A DNA stretch of 64,000 nt from Hankyongella sp964404985. Its GTDB lineage: Bacteria; Pseudomonadota; Alphaproteobacteria; Sphingomonadales; Sphingomonadaceae. Numbering within the stretch: the first letter of the stretch is position 1; each line of letters begins with the position of its first letter. Shown in pieces: positions 16,992-25,965 of the stretch. Position numbers and translations under genes: made by a program. The stretch spans positions 110,564 to 174,563 of the forward strand of contig CAYOMD010000002.1 of the NCBI GenBank assembly GCA_964404985.1, read 5' to 3'. The notes below the pieces were generated by a model. That model made no database searches. It had not been told where the DNA came from and saw nothing but the letters and a program-made list of their open reading frames with translations.

Positions 16992-18073
16992 ACCCAGCCG
17001 TAGGCGCGGCGCAACAGATTCTGGAAGTGCCACACCCCAGCTTCCCGACGCGGCGACAGGCGGCCCGGCCGATAAACACCCGACACCAGCGCCTTTTGCA
17101 CCTGCAGACAAATATCGACATCCTCGCGCTGGATCTGCGCCGTGAAGCGCAGATCCGCCTCGACACGCGACTGCACATCGGAATCGTCGAGATAGTAGAA
17201 GTCGAAGTCGACGGCGCAGCGATCCGGCCCCAACGGCGTCACGATATTCGTCTGCAGCCGTCCGGGCATGATGTTGAGCATGAAATTGGGGTAGATGAAA
17301 TAATACAGCGCCTCGCCGGCCCCATAGGCGTCACCGGTGCCGGATACCGGCGCATATTGCAGCGAATACCAGGGCGCGAGCGTGCTTTTGTAATCGGCAT
17401 AATCCACCACCCGCGAGAGGTCCGGGTGGACGAACGGCAAGTGATAGCCCTCGAGAAAGTTATCGATGTAGACTTTCCAGTTGCAGGCGATCTCATCGCG
17501 CCAGTGGCGACGGTGGACCATCGGCGAAAGCCGGGTGGGGGCCATGCGGGCCTCGATCCCGTCAAGAACCTGCGCGAGTGGCGGTGCATCGGCGCCGAGG
17601 CAGACGAACACAAAGCCCTGCCACACGCTAACCCGCACGGGCTCCAGCGACACACTCTCGACTGAAAATCCCTCCGCCTCCTGCATCTCGGCTGCGACCT
17701 TGAGTTGACCATCAAGCCCGTAGAGCCAGCCGTGGTATTTGCAGCGCAGCGCGCGTGCCCCCTTGCCGTCGCAGGTGGCAAGGGGCCCGGCGCGGTGGCG
17801 GCAGATGTTGTGGAAGCCGCGCACCGAGCCATCCGGCTGCCGGACGATCAGTACCGGAACGCCGGCGATCTCGCGCACCAGATGGTCGCCCGGCCCGGCG
17901 ATTTCCGCAACCGACCCAACCAGTTGCCAGGACTGGCGGAAGACGCGTGTCTGTTCGATCGCCGCCCAGTCCGGATGGACGTAGGGTTCGACAGCAAGGG
18001 CGCGCGCCTCAGTCAGCGGCAGGGCGGGGTCCGCGTTTGCGGTGCACCCGCCCGGTGCCGCCGTGACCGGCAT
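16988..18073 (-). CDS. Rieske-type oxygenase alpha subunit (second copy)
   Basis: A 361-residue Rieske oxygenase. The 2Fe-2S site is CRH, 17 residues, CKYH. The catalytic iron site is in NWKVYIDNFLEGYHLPFVH, close to the pattern seen in glycine-betaine/carnitine-type monooxygenases. It therefore probably oxidises, perhaps demethylates, a small polar compound; the exact substrate is unknown. The ATG at 18073 shares its A with the last base of the TGA of the TonB receptor gene (TGATG), and its own stop overlaps the permease start (ATGA), so receptor, oxygenase and permease form one coupled unit. No reductase component is encoded nearby. It is clearly different in sequence from the first Rieske protein and not a recent duplicate. 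Confidence 0.9.
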   Translation of the reverse strand: MPVTAAPGGCTANADPALPLTEARALAVEPYVHPDWAAIEQTRVFRQSWQLVGSVAEIAGPGDHLVREIAGVPVLIVRQPDGSVRGFHNICRHRAGPLATCDGKGARALRCKYHGWLYGLDGQLKVAAEMQEAEGFSVESVSLEPVRVSVWQGFVFVCLGADAPPLAQVLDGIEARMAPTRLSPMVHRRHWRDEIACNWKVYIDNFLEGYHLPFVHPDLSRVVDYADYKSTLAPWYSLQYAPVSGTGDAYGAGEALYYFIYPNFMLNIMPGRLQTNIVTPLGPDRCAVDFDFYYLDDSDVQSRVEADLRFTAQIQREDVDICLQVQKALVSGVYRPGRLSPRREAGVWHFQNLLRRAYGWV

Positions 18074-20496
18074 CAGAACTTCTGCCCGACCCGGAACCCG
18101 AACATGCGCGGCCGTGTCGGGATGATGTTCACCCGGCCGCCACACACCTGTTCCGCGCACTGGGTGAAGCGGTTGAGTTCGGCCCGCTCGTCGAAGGCGT
18201 TGTCGAGATAAAACTCTGCAGTCAGGTTATCGCGCTTGAAGCCGAGCGAGAAGTTGACAAGATCATAGGTTCCCTGCGGCCTCAGGATGTCCGCCTCGAG
18301 CCGGCGCAGGTCAGACCTGCTCGAACTCTGGTGGGTGTAGTTGAGCTGCATAAACGGCTCGGTCTCGCCCCAGTTGAACTCGTAGCGCAAGGTGGCGTTG
18401 GCCTTGAACCGGGGCACTTCCGGAAGCCGGTCGCCATCGAGAGCAAGCTCGGCTCCCGGACAGTCGGTCTCCGGGCTGCCGTCCGGGCGTGTGAATCCGC
18501 AGTAATTTTCTGTCAGCACCGAGTCTGTGAATGCGGCACCGCCGGCCAGGGTCAACCCGGGCGCCAGGGTGGCAAACAGGTCCGTCTCGAAACCGCGAAT
18601 TCGTGCATTACCCGCATTGGTGATGACGGTCAGGCCGTTCTGCCCGAGGAACGGGAACTGGAAATCCTTCCAGGTCGACCAGTAGAACGCGCCATTCCAG
18701 CGGACTCGCCGGTCAAGCCAACTGGTCTTGAAGCCGACTTCGTAGTTGACGAGGAAGTCCGCATCATAGGGCACACCCCCGCGCCGGTTGATCCCGCCCG
18801 GACGGAAGCCCCGCGACCAGGTAAAATAGACCAGCTTGTCGGGGTCAATCTTGTAGGTCGCGTTGATCTTCTGGGTGACGTTCACCTCGTTCTGGGCACT
18901 GTTGATGTTGGTGCACGGCGAATTGGGCACAGACGGCGGTCGCAGCGATCCATCCGGCAGGCGGCAGGCGGCAACCCCCGTCCCGCCGCTGAAGCCTTCG
19001 CCAAAGCCGAAGAAACCCCGCAGCGAGTTGTTGTAATAAAAGACCCGGACGCCGCCGGTCAGGATCAGGTTGTCGAGAAGATCATAGCTCAACTCGCTGA
19101 AGGCAGCATAATCCCGGTCGACTCGCCGCTGCTGGGTCAGCCAGAGCGTGTCATCGAACCCTGGAACTTCGATCGCATCGGCCAGATCGTCGACGATATA
19201 TTCCTGGGTGATGTCATCGACCTGTCGCTGATAGAACAGGCCGCCGACAAAGCGGAAACTGTTCGTGGACGGCGAGCTGATACGGAGTTCCTGGCTCAGC
19301 TTGGTGAACCGTTCCCGGCCATTGATACGCTGCGATGGATCAATGATCTCGCCGGCGTTGTTATAGAGCGTATATCCGGCCAGCGAGTCGTAGAAATATG
19401 AATAGTCGGAATAATCCGCGCGTGCCTGCGCATCGCGCTGGAAGAAGGAACCGGCATAGGTCAAGTCGAACGAACCGATTTTACCCTCAACCGTCAATGC
19501 CGCCTGATAGAAGCGATCCCGTGCACGCTCCGGTGCAAAGTGGGAAATATTCAGGTCGCCATCGTTCTCGGAATAGGCAAAGAAACCGTGCTGCAGCTGT
19601 TGCTGCGCAAATAACGAGGGTGTGACCGTCCAGTTGTCATTGAGATTGATCTTGAGCGCGACACGGCCGCCGTAGGTCACGACGTCATTATAGTCATCTT
19701 CAGCGAATTCGGCATTATTCTGCTGGATGGGAACGTTGGTTTGCCCGTTGTCTATAGCGGCTTGCGTTGAAGACGGGAAAATCCGCGTGCTCTCGACATT
19801 GTCGATGTAGCCCCCATCCCGCTTGTACCAGCCGACCAGACGGATCGCCATGCGCTCATTGATTGGCTGATTGTAATAGCCCTGCACGGAGCCGCCGACA
19901 CCGCCGCCGTCGATCTTGTTCAGTTCCAGATCATAGCCGCCTTCGATCCTGTCGAAATTCGGCTTGTTGGTGATGATGCGGATGGTGCCCGACTGCGAAC
20001 TGGCCCCGAACAAAGTGCCTTGAGGGCCGGCAAGCGCCTCGACCCGCTCGATGTCGTACACATTGATGTCGACAGGGCCGAGGATGGTCGTGATAGGCTG
20101 TTCGTCGAGATAGACCCCGACACTTGGCAACGATGCGGAGTGGTTGCCGTCACCGCCGCTGGCAACACCGCGGATGTAGATGGTGGTCGCACCTGGTGCC
20201 GCCGTGTCGAAAGACACGCTAGGCAGCAACCGCGCGACATCCTGGAAGTCACTGACCCCCTGCTCTGACAGCATCTCGGTATTGAAGGCCTGAATGCTGA
20301 TCGGCACATCCTGCAGGCGCTCCGAGCGCCGCGTCGCTGTGACGATGATTTCGTCCATCATCATCTCGGCCGATGCTGGAGGTGTAGCCTGCTGCGCTAT
20401 TGCCGGGCTGGTTGCGAGCGCCGTGCCAGTGAGCAGGATGGCGAACCCAGCCGAGCCGGCAGCGGTCTTGGAGCAAATGTTGGTCATGAGAGACAT
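18073..20496 (-). CDS. TonB-dependent outer-membrane receptor
   Basis: An 807-residue protein with a long signal peptide ending AIAQQ, a TonB box (DEIIVTATRR), the plug domain (QDVPISIQAFN; RGVASGGDGN; GPQGTLFGASSQSGTIRIIT) and a 22-strand-type barrel ending FGFRVGQKF with the terminal aromatic. It imports a large or scarce ligand across the outer membrane using TonB energy. The style matches the very large receptor families of sphingomonads and related lineages that serve catabolic substrates rather than siderophores. The start at ATG 20496 has GGGGA close upstream; ATG 20487 is an alternative. The second Rieske gene and the permease follow with overlapping codons, so the ligand is probably processed by that oxygenase. 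Confidence 0.93.
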   Translation of the reverse strand: MSLMTNICSKTAAGSAGFAILLTGTALATSPAIAQQATPPASAEMMMDEIIVTATRRSERLQDVPISIQAFNTEMLSEQGVSDFQDVARLLPSVSFDTAAPGATTIYIRGVASGGDGNHSASLPSVGVYLDEQPITTILGPVDINVYDIERVEALAGPQGTLFGASSQSGTIRIITNKPNFDRIEGGYDLELNKIDGGGVGGSVQGYYNQPINERMAIRLVGWYKRDGGYIDNVESTRIFPSSTQAAIDNGQTNVPIQQNNAEFAEDDYNDVVTYGGRVALKINLNDNWTVTPSLFAQQQLQHGFFAYSENDGDLNISHFAPERARDRFYQAALTVEGKIGSFDLTYAGSFFQRDAQARADYSDYSYFYDSLAGYTLYNNAGEIIDPSQRINGRERFTKLSQELRISSPSTNSFRFVGGLFYQRQVDDITQEYIVDDLADAIEVPGFDDTLWLTQQRRVDRDYAAFSELSYDLLDNLILTGGVRVFYYNNSLRGFFGFGEGFSGGTGVAACRLPDGSLRPPSVPNSPCTNINSAQNEVNVTQKINATYKIDPDKLVYFTWSRGFRPGGINRRGGVPYDADFLVNYEVGFKTSWLDRRVRWNGAFYWSTWKDFQFPFLGQNGLTVITNAGNARIRGFETDLFATLAPGLTLAGGAAFTDSVLTENYCGFTRPDGSPETDCPGAELALDGDRLPEVPRFKANATLRYEFNWGETEPFMQLNYTHQSSSRSDLRRLEADILRPQGTYDLVNFSLGFKRDNLTAEFYLDNAFDERAELNRFTQCAEQVCGGRVNIIPTRPRMFGFRVGQKF

Positions 20497-20690
20497 GTTT
20501 CCCCGTCGTTGTCGATCTGCCGCATGGTCAAGCGGGACGCCGCGAGCACTCCACATTGTCCTCCCCGTGGAAATTATGCCGCGTAGCAACAAACAGCGTC
20601 GACTTGGATGCTAGGCGCGAAGATTGTTGCCCGCAAAGGCGCATACGATTGTGTAAAATTTTTGCGACAAAGTGTTGCCGCCTTGCCGCA

Positions 20691-22709
20691 TCAAGCGGGA
20701 TAGCTGGCCAGGGCCGGACCGAGCGCCGCCTTGAGTGGCCCCAGATACGGCTCGAACGCCCGCCACTGGTCGAGTCCGTCGCTGTAGATCGGGCGACGCA
20801 CCTGCTCGGAGCTGGCGGTGCGCACCGCGCGGTCGTTCTCGAAAAAGCGCAGGCAATCCGGTTCGAACGGCAGGTCGCAGGCATCGAGCAGCCGCCGGAC
20901 CTCGCTCTCGAAATTCTCGACCATGTGCTCATAGTGTACCCGGTGAACCCGTCCCGGCATGGCCGTATCCATATGTGCCATCAGGTCTACATAGTCGCGA
21001 TAATAACGCCCGATGTCCTCCAGACTGTAGGTGAACGCCTGCCCACGGGCGAAATGCTGCTTGAAGCCGGAGAAACAGCACCCGAGCGGGTGGCGGCGCG
21101 CATCGATGATGGTTGCCCTCGGCAGCATCAGGTGGATCAGCCCGACATGCTGGAAATTGTTGGGCATCTTGTCGATGAAGCGCGGCCTCGCGGTCTTGCG
21201 CTGGATTTGGGTACGCGCGAGATATTCCCGGCCCAGAGCGGTGTAATCCTCAGGTGACAACTCTGCGAGGACTTCCGGGTACCGCGTCGGGTCATGGAGA
21301 CGCTTGCGGCCACCCAGGCGCGATGCCAGTGCGATCACATCCGGCAGTTCGTGAGTCCCCTCGACAGCCGAGTGACTAGCAAGGATCTGCTCGATCAGGG
21401 TCGAGCCTGAACGCGGCAGGCCCACAATGAAAATCGGGTCGGGCGCATCATGCCCCCACCCCGTACGCGCGGCAAAAAACGCGGGCGTCAAGGTCCCGAC
21501 GCACCGCTTGAGGTGCTGGGTCGTGTCATCGGCGCGGTAGTCCAGTTGTTCGCGCCGCCAGGCATTCGCCTGATCATAATAGGCAAAGGCCTGCGCGGCA
21601 TCGCCTGCATCCTCATGGGCCTTGCCGAGGGCGAACGCCAGATGGAAGCGGTCTTCCTGGCTAAGGTCATTCTCCTCTGCCAAGGCCGTTTGCATTGACT
21701 GGATGTGCTGCGACGTAAAGGCAAATGTCTTTAGGTTGGCCAGACTCCACCAGGCCTCGCCCAGAGTGGGGGTCTGCGCAATGGCACGCAGATAGGCCGC
21801 CTCACACGCATCCCGCTGACCGAGCGTCTTGAGCGCATGGCCGTAGCTCATCCAGACTTTGGGCTGGTTCGGGTAATCGCCCAGCAGGCGACCATAGATT
21901 TCGGCGGCCCTCGCGTACTCGCCGACATGGCTGAGCGCTGCCGCTTTGAGGCTGAGGTAGCCCGGATTGCCAGGCTCCTCGGCCAGCAGGCGCTCCAGGT
22001 GGCTGAGCGCCTCAGCCGAGCGGTTGCGACGGTGCAGCACCAGCGCGAGATTGTAGCGGGCCGGCGTGAAGTCGGGGGTCAATTCCAATGCGCGCGTCAG
22101 TAGCGCCTCGGCATCCTCGAAGCGCCCGAGGCGGGTGCCAAGCTCTGCAAGCATGCGGATCGCAGCAACGTCGCTCGGCATGCGCTTGAGATGATCGCGC
22201 AGCAGTTGCTCCGCCGGCGCCAGCTGCCCTTCGTTGAGAAATGCGGCCGCCTCCAGCAGCTGCGGCGACTTGAGGGCAGCGGCAAGCGACTGCGAGCGGG
22301 CCTCCTGCGCACCGGGCAGATCGCCGGCCAGCTCCAGCACATCGCCGAGTGCCGTCCAGGCGCTGGCGCGCTCGGGGTCGAGTGCCACGGCACGCTTGAG
22401 GGACGCCAGTGCCTCCGTTTGCTTTCCTTGCGTCGCCAGCAGACGCCCGCTCTCAAAGACCGGTGCGGCCCAGAGCGGAAAGCGGGCTGCAATATCCTGC
22501 AGCAAGGTCAGCGCAGCCTCTGTGCGCCCGAGTGCACGCAGCGCCCGCGCCTCGATCAACTGCGCGCGCGGTTCCCCTGGCACCACGGCAAGGATTTCGC
22601 GCACCTGTTCCAGCGCCAGCAAAGGGGCCTCGCGCAGCAAATGGCTTGCATGCGCCAGCGCCTGATCGAGCGAGCCGCGCGTATCATCGTGAGAACTGTC
22701 TGTCGCCAT
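20691..22709 (-). CDS. TPR-repeat sulfotransferase family protein
   Basis: A 672-residue two-part protein. The first about 400 residues are tandem tetratricopeptide repeats (for example SAWTALGDVLELAGDLPGA, PARYNLALVLHRRN, KVWMSYGHALKTLGQRD). The C-terminal part is a sulfotransferase domain with the PAPS-binding loop FIVGLPRSGSTLIEQIL at about residue 425, and a second PAPS-contact region, IIDARRHPLGCCFSGF. It would transfer sulfate from PAPS to an unknown acceptor. There is no signal peptide or obvious membrane segment. The ATG at 22709 lacks a clear ribosome-binding site. The TonB receptor gene lies 194 bp downstream on the same strand. Genes of this type often sit beside TonB receptors in marine alphaproteobacteria, for unknown reasons. 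Confidence 0.9.
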   Translation of the reverse strand: MATDSSHDDTRGSLDQALAHASHLLREAPLLALEQVREILAVVPGEPRAQLIEARALRALGRTEAALTLLQDIAARFPLWAAPVFESGRLLATQGKQTEALASLKRAVALDPERASAWTALGDVLELAGDLPGAQEARSQSLAAALKSPQLLEAAAFLNEGQLAPAEQLLRDHLKRMPSDVAAIRMLAELGTRLGRFEDAEALLTRALELTPDFTPARYNLALVLHRRNRSAEALSHLERLLAEEPGNPGYLSLKAAALSHVGEYARAAEIYGRLLGDYPNQPKVWMSYGHALKTLGQRDACEAAYLRAIAQTPTLGEAWWSLANLKTFAFTSQHIQSMQTALAEENDLSQEDRFHLAFALGKAHEDAGDAAQAFAYYDQANAWRREQLDYRADDTTQHLKRCVGTLTPAFFAARTGWGHDAPDPIFIVGLPRSGSTLIEQILASHSAVEGTHELPDVIALASRLGGRKRLHDPTRYPEVLAELSPEDYTALGREYLARTQIQRKTARPRFIDKMPNNFQHVGLIHLMLPRATIIDARRHPLGCCFSGFKQHFARGQAFTYSLEDIGRYYRDYVDLMAHMDTAMPGRVHRVHYEHMVENFESEVRRLLDACDLPFEPDCLRFFENDRAVRTASSEQVRRPIYSDGLDQWRAFEPYLGPLKAALGPALASYPA

Positions 22710-22763
22710 CAGCAAGGGGTTGCGAAATGTCAGCCCGGCGTCAAGTGCCGTCCTGCGATGCCT

Positions 22764-23585
22764 CTAAAGACGGGAGACGGCGCATGCGGCACCCGCATGG
22801 ACAAAGCGGCCATGCGGAAAGGACGTGGCGTCTGCGGCATCCTGCAGCCGGTCCAGCGCCGAATCATCGCGCTCCGGGTGGTGATGCGCCAGCCAGAGCA
22901 GCGGCACCCCCGCCTGCCCTGCCAGCTCCAGCCCAGCCTCCCAGGTCGAGTGACCCCAGCCGCGATGCCCCGGCATCTCCGCCTCAGTGTAGGTGGAGTC
23001 GTAGATCATCAGGTCGGCGTGCCTGATGCTGGCGACCAGCGCGGCATCCAGTGGCGAACCATGCTCATGATCGGTGACATAACATACCGAACCCTGCCCG
23101 GATTCGATGCGGAACCCATAGGCACCACCCGGATGATGCACCGCAAACGCCTGAACGCTCAGTCCGTCCGCAACGGCCAGCGGCGCATCCGCTGCATATG
23201 TCATAACCCGGATCGCCGCCGGCATCTCGGCAAGGCGCACCGGAAACAGGGGCGGCTCCAGCAGTAGCCCCGCTGCTGCACCCGGTTCTCCGGGCGGCAG
23301 CCAGAGCGTGATGGGTCGGCCCGCCTGCCAGAATGGCGCGAACTGGGTGAGGCCAATGACATGGTCGATATGACCATGCGAGAGCAGAATATGGGTCTCG
23401 CGGGCATCCATGGCGTCGCCGAGTGCCTTGAGGCCGGTGCCAGCGTCGAGAATCACGCGCACATTGCCGGCCAGCACTTCAAAGCACATGGTGTCGCCGC
23501 CGTAGCGGGCAAAGGCGACGCCCGGCGACGGAAAGGTGCCGCGCGCGCCCCAGCACCGTACCAGCAAGGCCGGCTCCGGCGGCAT
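22764..23585 (-). CDS. metallo-beta-lactamase-fold hydrolase
   Basis: A 273-residue MBL-fold enzyme. The di-metal motif HxHxDH appears as SHGHIDHVIG (about residues 70-79). Later ligands lie in VTDHEHG and in the HHP and GHST segments, with WLAHHHPE near the C-terminus. The family includes RNase Z-like and cyclic-nucleotide phosphodiesterase-like members; the present protein follows a nucleotide cyclase gene with a TGATG stop/start overlap, so degradation of the cyclase product (cAMP or cGMP) is an attractive but unproven idea. It is the last gene of the five-gene minus-strand operon that begins at 28113. There is no signal peptide, so it is cytoplasmic. Confidence 0.88.
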   Translation of the reverse strand: MPPEPALLVRCWGARGTFPSPGVAFARYGGDTMCFEVLAGNVRVILDAGTGLKALGDAMDARETHILLSHGHIDHVIGLTQFAPFWQAGRPITLWLPPGEPGAAAGLLLEPPLFPVRLAEMPAAIRVMTYAADAPLAVADGLSVQAFAVHHPGGAYGFRIESGQGSVCYVTDHEHGSPLDAALVASIRHADLMIYDSTYTEAEMPGHRGWGHSTWEAGLELAGQAGVPLLWLAHHHPERDDSALDRLQDAADATSFPHGRFVHAGAACAVSRL

Positions 23586-24934
23586 CAGCCGATCACGACC
23601 AGATCGAACTGCCCGGAAATCCCGGCCACCGGGCGCTTGTCGCGGATTTCCAGCGGCGTCTTGAAGCCCTGTTCGAAGGCCAGAACATACGTCTCGGATG
23701 TGGCAAGGCCGCGTACCTGCTCGGCCTTGGTCTGCTTCTCCAGTTTTGCGGCCAGGTTCACGACGTCGCCCAGGACTGTATATTCCAGCCGGTCTTCCGT
23801 CCCGATCGCCCCGAACAGGACTTGCCCCGAGGCAATGCCCATGCCGATCGCCGGTGCCGGCTTGCCCTCGGCCTGCCGCGCGGCCTGCCAGGCGTCCGTG
23901 GCTTTTGCGATGGCCAGCGCGCTCTCCAGCGCATCACGGGCATAGCTTGTACTCGGCTCCACGGCCCCGAAACTGGTCAGGATGCCATCGCCCAGATACT
24001 TGTCGATACTGCCGCCATGCGCACGGATCAACGGCACGACGAGCGCATGATAATCGGACAACAGGCCAACCATCTCGTGCGGCGTCATGCTGCGCGACAT
24101 GTTGGAGAAACCGCGCATGTCGAAGAAGATCACCGCGGCATGGCGCATTTCCGCCAAACCAAGCGCTGTCACCTCATCGCTGCCCGCGATCCGCCGGGCG
24201 AGTTCCGGCGCGAAGAAGCGGGAAAGCTCTTTCGTGGCCGCCGCACTGATGTGCGCTTTGTAAACCAGCGCCCGACTGCGACGGACCGCCAACCACAGCA
24301 CAGCCGTCACCGCCAGCAGGGCCGCAACGCGGTCAAATTCTGCCGCCGGCAACACTGTTGCGGTGCTGAAGTAAACCAGAGGATCAGCGGTCAATGCCCC
24401 CGGCTCGGACGCCGCAAACACCGCGAGCAAGACCCAGCCAGCTGCTGCAACTGCGCCGCTGAACGCCACCCAATCCGGCTCGAGCCGCAAGGCGCGCAAG
24501 GCGACCAGCGCGAAGGCATAGGCAAAGGCGGTGTGCTTCAACGCCAGCGCCATCGGCGCATCATAAGCGAGCGGTAGCAGCGCGATCAGGCCGTAGAGCA
24601 GGGAGAAGTCCAGCACGATGGCACCGGCCTGCACTGCAACCGGGACAGGGCCGCGATAGGCCAGCCAGAGACGCGCAGCGACAAAGACCCCATAGAGAAG
24701 CAAGGCGATCGGTGCTGGCTCGAAGGCGGAGTCGACCGAGAATCGCGACGGCGTTGCCAGATAAATGACCAGAAACAGGACTGCCCCGCCCAGCTGGGTC
24801 CAGACGGTCAGCCGTTCACTGGCTTGCGCATGTGCGGTGATCGCCTGAGCCGCACGCGCAGGTGGCTCCCCGGTTACCGTACCGAGCGCCTCGCGCAAGA
24901 TACCGCGCAAACCCAAGGCCACAGGACTGCTCAA
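23585..24934 (-). CDS. membrane-bound class III adenylate/guanylate cyclase
   Basis: A 449-residue protein. After a cytoplasmic N-terminus there are about six hydrophobic segments (residues 48-225), then a class III cyclase domain (about 255-440). The metal-binding aspartates are in FFDMRGFSN and YLGDGILTSFG. The substrate-specifying position is in EYTVLGDVVNLAAKLEK, where Asp favours ATP. The transition-state Asn is present, but the usual Arg four residues on is Lys (NLAAK), as in one bacterial subgroup. The start is probably TTG 24934, overlapping the upstream patatin stop as TTGA; GTG 24922 is an alternative. It makes cAMP (or cGMP) in the bdhA-NDH-patatin operon and is followed by an MBL hydrolase. 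Confidence 0.88.
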   Translation of the reverse strand: MSSPVALGLRGILREALGTVTGEPPARAAQAITAHAQASERLTVWTQLGGAVLFLVIYLATPSRFSVDSAFEPAPIALLLYGVFVAARLWLAYRGPVPVAVQAGAIVLDFSLLYGLIALLPLAYDAPMALALKHTAFAYAFALVALRALRLEPDWVAFSGAVAAAGWVLLAVFAASEPGALTADPLVYFSTATVLPAAEFDRVAALLAVTAVLWLAVRRSRALVYKAHISAAATKELSRFFAPELARRIAGSDEVTALGLAEMRHAAVIFFDMRGFSNMSRSMTPHEMVGLLSDYHALVVPLIRAHGGSIDKYLGDGILTSFGAVEPSTSYARDALESALAIAKATDAWQAARQAEGKPAPAIGMGIASGQVLFGAIGTEDRLEYTVLGDVVNLAAKLEKQTKAEQVRGLATSETYVLAFEQGFKTPLEIRDKRPVAGISGQFDLVVIG

Positions 24935-25965
24935 GATAAGTAGTCGCGCGTCAGGTCGACGCTCGATTCCTTGCCGACGGAGTCCGAGGCAGACTCAAGC
25001 CAGGCAGATGCCGCCATACGACCGGCATCGCGCAGTTTTATCAGGAACGGCCAATCGGTCTCGAACTTGCTGGCTGCAGGGTAGCTCGACATGTGCGCAT
25101 CGGAGCGCACAGCATGGATGTTCATCCGGCGCAGACGATCCTTGTATTCCGGGCGAATCCAGTCCTCGTCGATCAGTTTGGTGACGAAGGAGATGGCGCG
25201 CAGCTCCCTGATCAACGAGGAGTTGAAGCTGATCTCGTTGACACGGTTCATGATATCGGATGCCGTGCGTGGCACCACATCGCGTACAATCGGGTTGATG
25301 TGGATGATGAGAATATCACTACTGTCCGTATCGTAGATCAGCGGAAACAGGGCAGGATTGCCCATGTAACCGCCATCCCAGTAGAATTCTCCCTCTATTT
25401 CAATCGCTTGAAACAGCATCGGCAGGCATGCAGACGCAACAATAGCATCGGCCGATACCTCTGAATTGCGGAAAATGCGTACACCGCCAGTCTTGACATT
25501 GGTGGCCGCAATCGCGAGCCGTGCGCAGGTGCACTGCTGCAGCATCCCGAAATCCACGGTCTCCTCGAGGATGGTCTTGAGCGGGTGATAGTTGAACGGA
25601 TTCAACTGGTAGGGTGAGAGCACCCGGGTCATCGCGTCGAACATCACATAGGACACCGACTCGCGCACGCCAATCATGGTCATCCAGTCATCAAACAGGG
25701 TGCGGCGCACCGGGCTGATCCGCTGGCCCGTCTCGCTCACCTTCGTCCAGAACTTTTCCAGCAGTTCGCGCGCATGCTCGGGGCCACCCATCATTTTGCC
25801 ATAGGCATATACGGCAGCATTCATCGCCCCGGCGCTGGTTGCGGACACACCGTCCAGTTCAAAGCGGCCATCTTCCAGAAGACGATCCAGAACGCCCCAG
25901 CCGAAGGCTCCATGCGAGCCGCCCCCCTGCATGGCGAGATTGAGTTTTCTCATTTTGGCTTTCAT
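24931..25965 (-). CDS. patatin-like phospholipase
   Basis: A 344-residue lipid acyl hydrolase. The oxyanion loop is GGGSHGAFGWG (residues 14-24). The nucleophile elbow is ATSAG, where the usual first Gly is Ala, and the catalytic aspartate is in the DGGYMGNPA motif. It is cytoplasmic or peripheral, with no signal peptide. The ATG at 25965 is preceded by AGGAG and overlaps the stop of the NDH-2 gene (ATGA). Patatin-like proteins with this sequence style are frequent next to 3-hydroxybutyrate dehydrogenase genes, where a role in polyhydroxybutyrate or membrane-lipid turnover has been proposed. Here the dehydrogenase is the first gene of the same operon. Substrate is not determined. Confidence 0.9.
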   Translation of the reverse strand: MKAKMRKLNLAMQGGGSHGAFGWGVLDRLLEDGRFELDGVSATSAGAMNAAVYAYGKMMGGPEHARELLEKFWTKVSETGQRISPVRRTLFDDWMTMIGVRESVSYVMFDAMTRVLSPYQLNPFNYHPLKTILEETVDFGMLQQCTCARLAIAATNVKTGGVRIFRNSEVSADAIVASACLPMLFQAIEIEGEFYWDGGYMGNPALFPLIYDTDSSDILIIHINPIVRDVVPRTASDIMNRVNEISFNSSLIRELRAISFVTKLIDEDWIRPEYKDRLRRMNIHAVRSDAHMSSYPAASKFETDWPFLIKLRDAGRMAASAWLESASDSVGKESSVDLTRDYLS

